A stretch of DNA of 64,000 bases. Source: Bacillota bacterium. Lineage in GTDB: Bacteria > Bacteroidota > Bacteroidia > Bacteroidales > Bacteroidaceae. The stretch is taken from NCBI GenBank assembly GCA_023664625.1, contig JAMPFD010000001.1:305874-369873 (forward strand). Direction: 5' to 3'. The number at the start of each line of letters is the position of its first letter. Within the stretch, counting starts at the first letter, position 1. Both the position numbers and the translations under genes were made by a program. Below are positions 41,917 to 50,690 of the stretch, piece by piece. The notes below the pieces were generated by a model. It was not told where the DNA came from. It was given only the letters and a program-made list of their open reading frames with translations, and made no database searches.

Positions 41917-42960
41917 ATGAACAGCAATTCATTGAAAGGATTTACCGTTATCGCCGCAATGTCCGTTGCGGCATGGTACATAGCGACACTGCCGGCGGTG
42001 AAGGCTCTGTCGTTCAGTTCCCTTATCATAGGCATCCTGCTCGGCATGGTCTACGCCAACACGCTCAGGAGCAGGCAACCGAAGGAATGGGACTCAGGAA
42101 TAAAGTTCTGCTCAAAACGGATGCTGCGCCTCGGCATCATACTCTACGGATTCCGTCTGACCTTTCAGGACGTCATAGCCGTAGGGCCGAAAGCGGTACT
42201 CATAGACTGCATAGTGGTCATCGTAACCATCCTCCTCGGCGTATGGGCAGGCCGGCAGCTCGGTATTGACCGAGAGACGACGCTAATGACCTCCACCGGC
42301 TCGGCCATCTGCGGAGCGGCAGCTGTCCTCGGAGCAGAATCCATTGTCAAGGGAAAGCCTCATCAGACAGCAGTGGCTGTAAGTACGGTGGTTATCTTCG
42401 GCACACTGTCAATGTTCCTCTACCCTGTCATGTACCGAAGCGGGCTCAGTGAATTCCTCACTCCACAACAGATGGGTATATATACCGGCGGCACGCTGCA
42501 CGAAGTGGCACACGTTGTCGGCGCAGGAAATGCCATGGGCGAGCAGATTGCGACAGATTCGCTTATAGTGAAGATGGTGCGCGTGATGCTCCTCGTCCCT
42601 GTCCTCATCGCCATGTCCTGGGTTCTTGCAAGGAGAAGCCGTAAGAGTGTCAACGTCACCGGTTGCGGAACGGAGAAGAGCAGGATAAGCATTCCGTGGT
42701 TTGCCTTTGTCTTCCTGCTGATGATTGGCGTAAACAGCGGACTCCATGCCATAGCCGGCGGACAGCAGTGGCTCACCGACGGTCTGAAGATAATTGAGAT
42801 TGTCTCCACTTTCATGCTCACCCTCGCCATGACGGCTCTCGGCAGCGACACCTGCATCAACAAGTTCAAGCAGGCAGGGGCAAAGCCGTTCTATCTTGCG
42901 GGAATACTCTATGTATGGCTCGTCATTGGCGGATTCGCCCTTGTAAAATGCCTCGCATGA
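41917..42960 (+). CDS. YeiH/UPF0324-family membrane transporter
   Basis: 347 residues with about ten hydrophobic segments. The start at 41917 is chosen because the longer open frame from 41761 overlaps the flavoprotein gene and adds 52 His/Arg-rich residues with no membrane character. Family motifs: IIGILLGMVYANT, CSKRMLRLGIILYGFRLTFQD, TSTGSAICGAAAVLGAE, GGTLHEVAHVVGAG and TLAMTALGSDT. Members are proposed to export sulfate or similar anions when organosulfonates are degraded, though this is not firmly established. No regulator of the LysR type (yeiE-like) is adjacent. Confidence 0.9.
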   Translation: MNSNSLKGFTVIAAMSVAAWYIATLPAVKALSFSSLIIGILLGMVYANTLRSRQPKEWDSGIKFCSKRMLRLGIILYGFRLTFQDVIAVGPKAVLIDCIVVIVTILLGVWAGRQLGIDRETTLMTSTGSAICGAAAVLGAESIVKGKPHQTAVAVSTVVIFGTLSMFLYPVMYRSGLSEFLTPQQMGIYTGGTLHEVAHVVGAGNAMGEQIATDSLIVKMVRVMLLVPVLIAMSWVLARRSRKSVNVTGCGTEKSRISIPWFAFVFLLMIGVNSGLHAIAGGQQWLTDGLKIIEIVSTFMLTLAMTALGSDTCINKFKQAGAKPFYLAGILYVWLVIGGFALVKCLA

Positions 42961-43054
42961 AAGCAGGAGGACTCATTTCCAGGAATTATACTCTATCTTC
43001 ATATTACGACCTGACAGTAAAACACAACATTACGGCTTACACATATCCCCACAA

Positions 43055-43558
43055 ATGAAAAGACTTATATCTCTGGCTCTCTTCTCTATATTGCAGCTTT
43101 CCGTACTTGTCAGCATGGCAAGTGCCGACGAGCGGCTGTTCCATATCGCCCGCAGCCTGAACCCTAACTGGGTATGTTATGACGCAAGGCTGAAAAACGG
43201 GAAACTGAACGCTGACGACCCTGTGCATGTCTACTGGCACAATAATTCTGACAATCCTGGACATGAGAACGAACTTTCCTTTTTCCAGCGCAAGATGGCA
43301 TACGGGGTGAAAGTTCTCAAAAGAGGGAATCAGGAGGCGGAGATTCGTCTTACAGCCTACAAGAAACGTAGCATAAAAGTGTGCAGACACAACGGCCATT
43401 GGGTGGCGTTGTGCACCATAAACAACAGACGGTGCATACTGAAAGAAATTTATGTACAGCTGAAACCGAAGAGTTCCATGAGTGTCGCATATATCCGGCT
43501 CTCCGGAGTCTCTGCATCTGACGGCTCCAAACAGGCGGAGAAGATATACAACAAGTAG
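43055..43558 (+). CDS. Small secreted protein (DUF4833-like)
   Basis: 167 residues with a Sec signal peptide (cut after ASA, about residue 24). The mature part reads FHIARSLNPNWVCYDARLKNG, DPVHVYWHNN, YGVKVLKRGNQEAEIRLTAYKKR and a C-terminal strand SVAYIRLSGVSA. This order matches what I recall of the DUF4833 family of Bacteroidetes; no function is established. It is followed by repeat-rich intergenic DNA and is the last plus-strand gene before the polysaccharide locus. Confidence 0.75.
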   Translation: MKRLISLALFSILQLSVLVSMASADERLFHIARSLNPNWVCYDARLKNGKLNADDPVHVYWHNNSDNPGHENELSFFQRKMAYGVKVLKRGNQEAEIRLTAYKKRSIKVCRHNGHWVALCTINNRRCILKEIYVQLKPKSSMSVAYIRLSGVSASDGSKQAEKIYNK

Positions 43559-43599
43559 GAAAAGCCTTTTCAAAGAGAAGACTGTTCATGGTGAAAAGA

Positions 43600-43664
43600 A
43601 AGTAATTAGTGAGAATTATTTTTATGATGAAATATTTTCTTACTAATTTCAAAAACAGTTGCTA
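43600..43664. repeat. MITE-like dispersed repeat, short form, copy H
   Basis: About 65 bp: AAGTAATTAGTGAGAATTAT at the left, then TATGATGAAATATTTTCTTACTAA, ending AAAACAGTTGCTA. Same layout as copies F and I, with a worn left end. Confidence 0.65.
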
Positions 43665-43772
43665 AATAACCGTAGGAGTCTGAAATCCGCCCGAATCAAA
43701 CGGGTATAACTTCGCAAATAACAGGTAGTGTTTAGTTGCAGAGACAAATATATTGCCATCAGAAAGAAAAAC

Positions 43773-43810
43773 AGCCATATCACCTACTATAAAAGAAGAA
43801 TGATATGGCT
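43773..43810. terminator. Hairpin between two repeat copies
   Basis: AGCCATATCA (43773-43782) and TGATATGGCT (43801-43810) are perfect complements with an 18-nt loop, followed by ATTTTAT on the plus strand. It may end transcripts from either side; the nearest minus-strand gene is the mutase at 43996. Confidence 0.5.
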
Positions 43811-43837
43811 ATTTTATAAACAGACCGGCAATATAAT

Positions 43838-43905
43838 AAGTAACTATTGATAATTATTTTATAATATAATGTTTTCTCACTAAAACTAATTTCCAACAGT
43901 TACTT
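43838..43905. repeat. MITE-like dispersed repeat, short form, copy I
   Basis: 68 bp, the cleanest short copy: AAGTAACTATTGATAATTAT at the left and AATTTCCAACAGTTACTT at the right, around the AT-rich core TATAATATAATGTTTTCTCAC. Confidence 0.8.
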
Positions 43906-43995
43906 AGTACTACACACAATAGTGCTACATACTGCAAAAAGGGCTTTTATGTCACTGCAACTTACATCTTTTTCAGAAATACATTCAAAATTATA

Positions 43996-45120
43996 TCAGA
44001 CAATCTCAATGGCAAGCACTTGTTCAATAACAGGTGCCATGTCATAATACTTGTACTGGGCAAGACGCCCACCGAAGATTACATCATCTTCCTTTTCCGC
44101 CAACTTCCGATATTCCTCTGCAAGAATATTATTACGCTCGTTATTCACAGGATAGTAAGGTTCCATCCCTTCTTTGTATTCCGTTGAATACTCCTCGCTG
44201 ACAACAGTCTTAGGACAATCATACACTTCCTGACCGAACATTTCAAAATGCTTATGCTCTATCACACGGGTGTAGGGCTCGTCATGCGATGTATAGTTCA
44301 CCACGGCATTGCCCTGAAAGTTCGGAGTATCCTCCACACGGGTCTTGAAACTTACGGTACGCCAGTCAAGTTTGCCAAGAGAGTAATCGAAATACTCGTC
44401 GATGGCTCCGGTGTACACCAGCTTATCTGCATATTTTCTCCAGTCCCTGTATTCAGAGTGGAAGAAGTCCACACTGGTCAGCGTGTCCGCTCCTTCGAGC
44501 AGCCCTTCCACCAGTTTATTGTAACCACCTACGGGAATGCCCTGATACTTATCATTGAAATAATTGTTATCGAAAATCATGCGTACTGGCAGACGGCGGA
44601 TGATGAATGCGGGCAGTTCAGCACACTTACGTCCCCACTGTTTCTCTGTATATTCCTTTATCAGCTTGTTGAAAATATCCTTACCGACAAGGGTCAGTGC
44701 CTGCTCCTCCAGATTCTGCGGTTCCCTGCCATTCAGTGCCGCAACAGCTTCTGACTTCTGACGGTCAATCTCGGCCTGTGCCTCGGCAGGAGTCTTCACA
44801 TCCCAAAGCCTGCTGAACGTATTCATATTGAAAGGCAGGTTATACAGCTCACCTTTATAGTTTGCCACCGGACTGTTGGTATATCGGTTAAACTCGACAA
44901 TCAAGTTGACGAAATCCCAGACTTCCCGGTTTGATGTATGGAATATATGCGCACCATATTTATGCACATTGATTCCTTCCACCTTTTCACAATACACATT
45001 GCCACCCAATTGTGGACGCTTGTCTATTACAAGACATCGCTTACCTGCCTTATGCGCACGATAAGCAAATGTGGCACCAAATAATCCGGAGCCAACTATC
45101 AGATAGTCATATTTGTTCAT
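43996..45120 (-). CDS. glf: UDP-galactopyranose mutase
   Basis: Flavoenzyme that interconverts UDP-galactopyranose and UDP-galactofuranose, supplying Galf for the surface polysaccharide. The chosen ATG at 45120 gives 374 residues starting NKYDYLIVGSGLFGATFAYR, the FAD-binding fold. The longer open frame adds 31 Cys-rich residues inside the neighbouring gene and is rejected. Other motifs: LGGNVYCEKVEGINVHKYGAH, HTSNREVWDFVN, FNMNTFSRLWDVKTPAEA, YTEKQWGRKCAELP, and the closing FGGRLAQYKYYDMAPVIEQVL. It is the last gene of the minus-strand locus; its start overlaps the acyltransferase stop by 4 nt. Confidence 0.96.
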   Translation of the reverse strand: MNKYDYLIVGSGLFGATFAYRAHKAGKRCLVIDKRPQLGGNVYCEKVEGINVHKYGAHIFHTSNREVWDFVNLIVEFNRYTNSPVANYKGELYNLPFNMNTFSRLWDVKTPAEAQAEIDRQKSEAVAALNGREPQNLEEQALTLVGKDIFNKLIKEYTEKQWGRKCAELPAFIIRRLPVRMIFDNNYFNDKYQGIPVGGYNKLVEGLLEGADTLTSVDFFHSEYRDWRKYADKLVYTGAIDEYFDYSLGKLDWRTVSFKTRVEDTPNFQGNAVVNYTSHDEPYTRVIEHKHFEMFGQEVYDCPKTVVSEEYSTEYKEGMEPYYPVNNERNNILAEEYRKLAEKEDDVIFGGRLAQYKYYDMAPVIEQVLAIEIV

Positions 45121-46128
45121 TTGAATACAAAAAATAAAATTCTCTTTATGATTGGAATTATAGCAACAGACATTATGGCCGTCACAGCAAAACATATCAC
45201 TAATGCAACACAACCATCATTCACAATTTTCTTGATTATAAAACTTGTTCCCATCAAAACAAACATATGAAAACAAAGAATGACTAATGAATTACGACCG
45301 ATATATTGCAACATCTGATTATTACTTATACATTTAGAAACCGCCAAAACAATAATTGAGCCTGCTATTGCAGACAGAAAGAATGTTGGCAGATGACCTG
45401 AATACAGATTGTTCTGCATTGAGCACCCCACTCCCCATAAGCTGGCATAAACATAACATACAACAGCCAAACAAAGCAAGACGGCCCTGCGATTCATGCC
45501 ATTCATCACCCTACGGATATAAGAACCGACAAACACAAATCCCACAGCTGTAAGACCCGTATCGAAAAACAAAGGCAATCGCCATTCTACAAAACGATTC
45601 CAATAAAAGCCTACTGCACAAACACAGAATGCTAAAATCCACCTTAGCCATTCATTGGATGATTTTCGTATGAAATACACCACATTCAAAGAAAAGAACA
45701 GGGCTGAAAGAAACCATATTGGCCCATTTGTGAAATTTCTGCTGAAAAATATATTCCAGAAGCTCACATTGTTCTTCAGCAACTCCGGCTTTATGGAACA
45801 TACAGCCAATGCGAATACGTACGAAAGCACATACACAAACAACATAGGCCATATCAATGTCTTTATTCTTTTTTGACAAAATATCCTATAATGCTCATTT
45901 TTAAGAAAGAAGCCGGATATAAGAAAGAAGCATGGCATATACATAATGCTGATAAACCGATTAATAAAATCAAACTCAGGGACCTTTGGCATATTATTGG
46001 TAGAATGCATCCATATCACCATCAACATCGTTATTCCCTTTGCCACATCTATCGACGCATCACGCCCCCCCCGATTTAGGATTAGTTAACACATCAGAGG
46101 GTGCCTCCACTTCATTTACTTTTGTCAT
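45117..46128 (-). CDS. Acyltransferase (family 3), reading frame split by an 8-G run; probable phase-variable gene
   Basis: Membrane acyltransferase, likely adding acetyl groups to the polysaccharide; about ten hydrophobic segments. The continuous frame starts only at a GTG (46046) and lacks the family N-terminus. On the same strand an ATG at 46128, overlapping the upstream gene's 3' end by 17 nt, opens MTKVNEVEAPSDVLTNPKSG. It then hits a run of eight G (plus-strand C at 46065-46072) and stops at once. With seven or ten G the frame continues as RDASIDVAKGITMLMVIWMH, exactly the family start (Arg...IDVAKGI...His). As given the gene is off. True phase variation and a sequencing error in the run are both possible; the matching N-terminus makes the split itself secure. 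Confidence 0.85.
46065..46072 (-). repeat. Run of eight G that breaks the acyltransferase frame
   Basis: Eight C on the plus strand between codon 19 of the ATG-initiated frame and the acyltransferase body. Seven or ten bases would join the frames; eight or nine lead to an early stop. Confidence 0.85.
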
Positions 46129-46888
46129 ACTTCTTACCTTTAAATTTAGCACTAAGGAATCCTCTTATCTTGCTTCCCCAGTTTTCATCTCCCATCTGCA
46201 CAAATCCGATTTCCTTATACTTGATCTGATTGTGCTCTATCCACACATCCAGCAGAAGCTCACTGACACGGCCGTAAAGGCGGGCATCAAAAGCAGACAT
46301 ATTGGAAGTGTCGATCATAGTCTCCAGTTCAAACAGAATGGGAAACAGCCAGCTGCAATAAGCATCCAGAAAATCACGACGCATGATGAACATATTGAAC
46401 ATGTGGGCGTATGTACGGTCCATGATGCTGTCAAACTGCGGCAGATAGTCAGGACATTGCTTGCGGAGCACTTCGCGGGCCAGTTCCAGATGTTCAATGT
46501 CATGCGTATGCTTGTAGTGCGATGCCAGCGACTCTATATAATAACGTCTCTTCCTGGGCAGAATGACCGCATGTTTTGAACATAACGCCTCTGCCTCTTT
46601 TCCCGACAGGATGCTTGCAAACTTCCATTTCTCCTTGCGGCAGCTGAAATGCCTGCGATAATGTGCCAGACCAATATAATCGGCATCCAGATTCTTCCAC
46701 GCCCAATAGATTGCCGTCAGTTCACAAAAGAAAGGATTCTTTTCCGAAATGTTATCACCCGAATCGTCGCCCATATATCCAAAATCGCTTTTAGCCAAAG
46801 CATTTCCCACACGCACCGGCAGATACATATCATCCATCGGCATGTGATACTTCCTGTGTGTTGCCACACAAATCTTTATCTTCACCAT
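46112..46888 (-). CDS. DUF4422-family glycosyltransferase
   Basis: 258 residues of a family common in exopolysaccharide loci and classed as glycosyltransferases. Signatures: KICVATHRKYHMP at the start, VGDDSGDNIS-type MGDDSGDNISEKNPFFCELTAIYWAWKN, ADYIGLAHYRRHF, and MFNMFIMRRDFLDAYCSWLF. The donor and acceptor are unknown; galactofuranose is possible because UDP-galactopyranose mutase lies two genes on. Its 3' end contains the start codon of the phase-variable acyltransferase frame. Confidence 0.88.
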   Translation of the reverse strand: MVKIKICVATHRKYHMPMDDMYLPVRVGNALAKSDFGYMGDDSGDNISEKNPFFCELTAIYWAWKNLDADYIGLAHYRRHFSCRKEKWKFASILSGKEAEALCSKHAVILPRKRRYYIESLASHYKHTHDIEHLELAREVLRKQCPDYLPQFDSIMDRTYAHMFNMFIMRRDFLDAYCSWLFPILFELETMIDTSNMSAFDARLYGRVSELLLDVWIEHNQIKYKEIGFVQMGDENWGSKIRGFLSAKFKGKKYDKSK

Positions 46889-46898
46889 GTTGTCTATC

Positions 46899-47369
46899 CT
46901 ATTTTTTAAACCAGTTTTCCAATGTTTCCTTTATAATCGATGCGTTGCCGCGCTTCAGTGGCTGAAAACGATAGGTGCGCGCCTTTTCAATCACAGCCGG
47001 CAGATCTTTCGTGTCATAAACACCCAGCACACATCCCAGCTGTTCCATCTTTCTCACCACCTGTCCTTGGTCATGTACGTGCTCCAATCCGTTGATGCGT
47101 GGAATCACCACCACACGTTTTCCTTTGTCCACTGCCTCACACATTCCGCCCCATCCTCCTTGCAGCACCAGGATGTCGGCCTCATCCATCAAGGCTGTCA
47201 TACGCTCTTTGGGGCAGAAGTCAAAATGTTCCTTGATGTGTTCAAACCGATAATGAGTGTAACCCGTCTGCACGACTATCCGCTCATCTGTCGTTGCGGC
47301 ATATTCATCGGCAGCCTTAGCCATACGGCTGAAGTCCTGGTCATGGGTTCCTAAACTAAACAATATCAT
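46899..47369 (-). CDS. Alg13/PssE-like glycosyltransferase subunit (catalytic C-terminal half)
   Basis: 156 residues from the ATG at 47369; the longer GTG-started frame is rejected because it runs back into the partner gene. ILFSLGTHDQDFSRMAKAAD is the usual start and DILVLQGGWGGMCEAVDKGKRVVVIPR is the donor-binding motif of GT28-type C-terminal domains. It works as a two-part enzyme with the membrane-binding Alg14-like subunit encoded directly upstream (4-nt overlap). This gives an enzyme that adds a sugar to a lipid-linked intermediate. Confidence 0.88.
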   Translation of the reverse strand: MILFSLGTHDQDFSRMAKAADEYAATTDERIVVQTGYTHYRFEHIKEHFDFCPKERMTALMDEADILVLQGGWGGMCEAVDKGKRVVVIPRINGLEHVHDQGQVVRKMEQLGCVLGVYDTKDLPAVIEKARTYRFQPLKRGNASIIKETLENWFKK

Positions 47370-47833
47370 AATACTCCTATATATTTTGCGTCCGGGAATA
47401 CCGCCTTCATCTCCTCCCACTGCACACAGAACAAGTCACTGTGCTTATATGCCACGGCAGGAGTACGCGAAGGCGATGTCACATCAGCAGCAGAGCACAC
47501 ATAGATCACCTTGCTGCCAAACAGCTTCTTTCCAAAGAATATCGTGGGATAAGCCATTCCCGAACCTGTGGATATGATGCAGTCGGGACGTTCCTTCACC
47601 AAAAACCAGAGCGACTGAATGGCATTTACCGCCCAAGTCCATTTACTGCCCGGCTTCACATTGATCACATAGTGATGTCGTCGTGTGGAGAGGAATGTCT
47701 TCAGATGCTCCGACTTGAACGTCAGCCAATAGATGTCATACAGGCTTTCGTCAATGTCCTTTGTGGCGAGACGAAGTTCGGCGAAATGCCCTCCCGGACA
47801 ACATGCCATACAAATGCGTGGTTTACGTTTCAT
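47366..47833 (-). CDS. Alg14/PssD-like glycosyltransferase subunit (membrane-binding half)
   Basis: 155 residues. KPRICMACCPGGHFAELRLA is the conserved N-terminal glycine motif, and WAVNAIQSLWFLVKERPDCIISTGSGMAYPTIFFGKKLFGSKVIYV is the membrane-associated centre. The Alg13-like catalytic subunit follows with a 4-nt overlap, and the GT4 gene upstream overlaps it by 4 nt as well, so all three are coupled. Confidence 0.88.
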   Translation of the reverse strand: MKRKPRICMACCPGGHFAELRLATKDIDESLYDIYWLTFKSEHLKTFLSTRRHHYVINVKPGSKWTWAVNAIQSLWFLVKERPDCIISTGSGMAYPTIFFGKKLFGSKVIYVCSAADVTSPSRTPAVAYKHSDLFCVQWEEMKAVFPDAKYIGVL

Positions 47834-48909
47834 CTCAACAAATCGTTATATAATTGCGTTAATGTCTCAAACACAGTCTCCGGCAGGAACGGCTTCACCA
47901 GTTCGGCACTTCGCCGCCCATACTGTTCCACCAGTTCCCGGCTTTCCGTAAAGGTCCTTATCGCACGGTCTATCTCACCACAGTTGCCGGGCTCCACCAG
48001 GATTCCGTTCTCGCCATCCCTCACCACCACCGGAATGCCACCCACCGGCGTAGAGACAACGGGATGTCCGTATGCCATCGCTTCAAGAATGGCAATGGGC
48101 AGTCCCTCATTGAATGACGGCAAGATATACACATCGCACCAGTTGAGGCATTCCGTCTTCTTGTCTCCTTTCACAAAGCCTTCAAACTTCACGAAACTCT
48201 CCAGCCCGGCATCATGTATGATTCTTTTCAGTTTCTCCTCTTCCTGATTTCCTCCTATCCGCAGTTCCAGCTTGTTCCTGTAATAATCACTGTTCATCTC
48301 CAAGACTTTGAGAATATCATAGATTCCTTTCCGTTGGCCTATCACACCCAGATACAACAGATGCAACTTATTCTCGCTTCTTTCCACCGTCCGGAATTGC
48401 GGAGGCGTGATGGTGTTGTTCAGCACAACGATTCTATGATTGTCCACCCCGATTCCCGTGAAATAATCTTTCCACGAATCCGACAGGACGAAGAAACTGT
48501 CGCAGGCATTAATCGTATCTATGATTCTTCTCTTGTGTCCCGACGGATTGTAATATGACTCAAAATCGGCACAATGCATGTGCATGATCACTTTCTTCCC
48601 AAAAACCTTTCCCAACTTCACAAAGAAGATGTTCCGTTCAAACGAAGCAAAGGCGGCTCCCTGTATGTGCACAATCTTTATGTTCCTGTCAAACAGCATA
48701 TACCCCATAAAGACAATGTAAGAATAGATGGCATACCAAAGTTTGGTTGCCAGCCCGCCGTTTTTCCATGTCGGGATAAACTTCATATCCTCGAAATACT
48801 CATCGTAGGATGCCAGCACAGCCGCCATTCCTCCCGGCGCACTGTTCTTGAAGTACTCACCTATCATAAGTACTTTCGAAGAAAGTTCCTTCTTGATTAT
48901 CTTTTCCAT
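47830..48909 (-). CDS. Glycosyltransferase family 4 protein
   Basis: A 359-residue retaining GT-B enzyme. Donor-binding elements: LHLLYLGVIGQRKGIYDILK, SFVKFEGFVKGDKK, and the GT4 signature LPSFNEGLPIAILEAMAYGHPVVST (E-x7-E). NSAPGGMAAVLASYDEYFED near the N-terminus marks the acceptor half. It is transcribed with the kinase-like gene upstream (12-nt gap) and the Alg14-like gene downstream. Confidence 0.93.
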   Translation of the reverse strand: MEKIIKKELSSKVLMIGEYFKNSAPGGMAAVLASYDEYFEDMKFIPTWKNGGLATKLWYAIYSYIVFMGYMLFDRNIKIVHIQGAAFASFERNIFFVKLGKVFGKKVIMHMHCADFESYYNPSGHKRRIIDTINACDSFFVLSDSWKDYFTGIGVDNHRIVVLNNTITPPQFRTVERSENKLHLLYLGVIGQRKGIYDILKVLEMNSDYYRNKLELRIGGNQEEEKLKRIIHDAGLESFVKFEGFVKGDKKTECLNWCDVYILPSFNEGLPIAILEAMAYGHPVVSTPVGGIPVVVRDGENGILVEPGNCGEIDRAIRTFTESRELVEQYGRRSAELVKPFLPETVFETLTQLYNDLLR

Positions 48910-48921
48910 ATCTCTTTTCTC

Positions 48922-49545
48922 TTATTTCAACACCTTTAAGATCTGTTCCACACTCTCCGCTATCGTGCCCGTGTTGTCAACCACGTTCACGTCCGGTTTG
49001 TCCGCCAGGCGCTTGTAAAGCTCAAAACGGAAAGGGAAATCAGGATTGGCATGATTTTCCACCCTGCAGTCCAACACCGCCTGACGGTCGCGGATCACCA
49101 CAAACTGATGCGAGCCTTCCGGAAGTATCTGATGAAACTTCCGATACCATTTCGAATCCAGAATGCCCATCATGCGTCCCTCCGCTCCCAAGTCTATCAG
49201 GATGTCGTTAATCCAACGGTCGCAGATCACGTAGTCTGTCTTCAGCCTCACCACCTTGCGGCGGGCTATCAGATTGTCCAGATACGAACACCACACATAG
49301 ATCTTACAAAACCAGGGCATCTTATAGAGCCTGTGCTCCCAGATGTCACCCATCTCGTTGTGCACCCTCACACTGATTCCCAACACACGCGCCAGGGCAT
49401 TCATCGCCTTCACCGTGTAATGACTGTACCGCATCCATATATACGAGACGCTATTACCCTGCTTCTTCAGTTCCTCCTGCAAGGCATTGATGACGGTGGT
49501 CTTGCCCGAACCGTCCACACCACTTATTATTATATACTTTGTCAT
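48922..49545 (-). CDS. Thymidylate-kinase-like P-loop protein in polysaccharide locus
   Basis: 207 residues from the ATG at 49545; that start overlaps the upstream glycosyltransferase stop by 4 nt, and a longer GTG form is less likely. The P-loop is GVDGSGKTTVINALQ; VICDRWINDILIDLGAE is the DR(Y/W) motif of dTMP kinases, and HQFVVIRDRQAVLDCR sits where the lid is expected. Normal Tmk is about 210 residues, but the sequence around the substrate site (WMRYSHYTVKAMNALARVLG) is unusual. It is therefore probably a kinase for a sugar or lipid intermediate, not the cell's thymidylate kinase. This is inference from context. Confidence 0.72.
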   Translation of the reverse strand: MTKYIIISGVDGSGKTTVINALQEELKKQGNSVSYIWMRYSHYTVKAMNALARVLGISVRVHNEMGDIWEHRLYKMPWFCKIYVWCSYLDNLIARRKVVRLKTDYVICDRWINDILIDLGAEGRMMGILDSKWYRKFHQILPEGSHQFVVIRDRQAVLDCRVENHANPDFPFRFELYKRLADKPDVNVVDNTGTIAESVEQILKVLK

Positions 49546-50690
49546 ATTCCGTTTTGTATCACATCCATCCATTCCTGTCCGACCTGTTCCCACGCCGGAT
49601 GTCTTTCCATTATCCCGGCAGCCTGTTTTCCAAGCACAGCACGCTCCTCAGGCGAGCACCAAAGTTCTCTCAGGGCCTTGGCAAGAGGCTTTACGCCAAG
49701 GCCATCCGTAATCTTCAGCCCATCTTTCAAATAATCCGTTGTTCCGGCGTTGGGGAAACTTACAACAGGGGTTCCGCATGACATGACTTCATAATACGTT
49801 ATCGGAACTTCTGCCGGAATACATATAAACGGCAGCACCACGGCATAGGCTTCCATCATGAACGCTTTCAGCTGAGGCACGGTAAGCGACTCACGCAATA
49901 CCATGACATTTTCCTTATGCATCAAACCATTCAAAGCCTTGAAGAAAGCATCATACTGCGCCCCTACATCATTACGCATAAGGAAGACAATCCTTGCATC
50001 TGAATGACTGTCCGCCAATTTATCAAACGCTTTCAGCAACACCTGACTGCCCCTCACCTCTCCTGGAGCACCGGTGAAAAGAAAAAACTTCTTATTTTGC
50101 AGACCATGCTTCGCAACAATGGAAAAGTCAGGTTCCATATCCTCAAAGCCGTCTTTTCCCGGATAGACTGTATGCGGAGACAAACTGTCTCCAAGCCTGT
50201 CCGTTGTATATTCTGTCAATCCTATTACATCCGAGAAGCCGGCCTTATGCAGTTTCCTTACAATCCACGATTTCGGAGTAAAGGCCTCCAACACCCATGC
50301 CTTTGCAAACAAGCCGTACATCCTCATCAGCCATAAAGCATTTTGTTTGGGTGTGATGCCCGAAGGTACATACGCTATCTTCCGGCATTTCATCTCGTTG
50401 AAGCCGTCAACAGAGCGAAGCCCTTCACGGATGGTTGCAGCGAAGAAGAATGCATCAAATCCCCTGTCATTCACCCATCTGCTAAGTTGACGGAAATCTC
50501 GCGGACATTGCCGGACACAGACACCTTGCCATTCAAAGTCCTCGGCACCTTTCATGCTTACACTGCTGTTCACCACTTCCGCTTCCCAACCATGGCAGTT
50601 CATTACCTTTGCCACTTCAAGAAGCGTGCGGAACGGCATAAGGCGCTCACGCCCCGGGAACAAGTCGACTGTATGTAAGGCTACTTTCAT
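49542..50690 (-). CDS. Glycosyltransferase (GT4-like)
   Basis: A 382-residue GT-B enzyme: VALHTVDLFPGRERLMPFRT at the start, FLFTGAPGEVRGSQVLLKAFDKL and ARIVFLMRND in the donor domain, and IPAEVPITYYEVMSCGTPVVSF in place of the usual E-x7-E signature. The acceptor is unknown. It overlaps its neighbours by 4 nt at both ends (ATGA-type), so it is tightly coupled to the nucleotidyltransferase upstream and the kinase downstream. Confidence 0.87.
   Translation of the reverse strand: MKVALHTVDLFPGRERLMPFRTLLEVAKVMNCHGWEAEVVNSSVSMKGAEDFEWQGVCVRQCPRDFRQLSRWVNDRGFDAFFFAATIREGLRSVDGFNEMKCRKIAYVPSGITPKQNALWLMRMYGLFAKAWVLEAFTPKSWIVRKLHKAGFSDVIGLTEYTTDRLGDSLSPHTVYPGKDGFEDMEPDFSIVAKHGLQNKKFFLFTGAPGEVRGSQVLLKAFDKLADSHSDARIVFLMRNDVGAQYDAFFKALNGLMHKENVMVLRESLTVPQLKAFMMEAYAVVLPFICIPAEVPITYYEVMSCGTPVVSFPNAGTTDYLKDGLKITDGLGVKPLAKALRELWCSPEERAVLGKQAAGIMERHPAWEQVGQEWMDVIQNGI

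Noticed and set aside
47441-48247. 268-codon plus-strand frame
   Set aside because: Antisense to the Alg14-like and GT4 genes, which form an overlapping operon.
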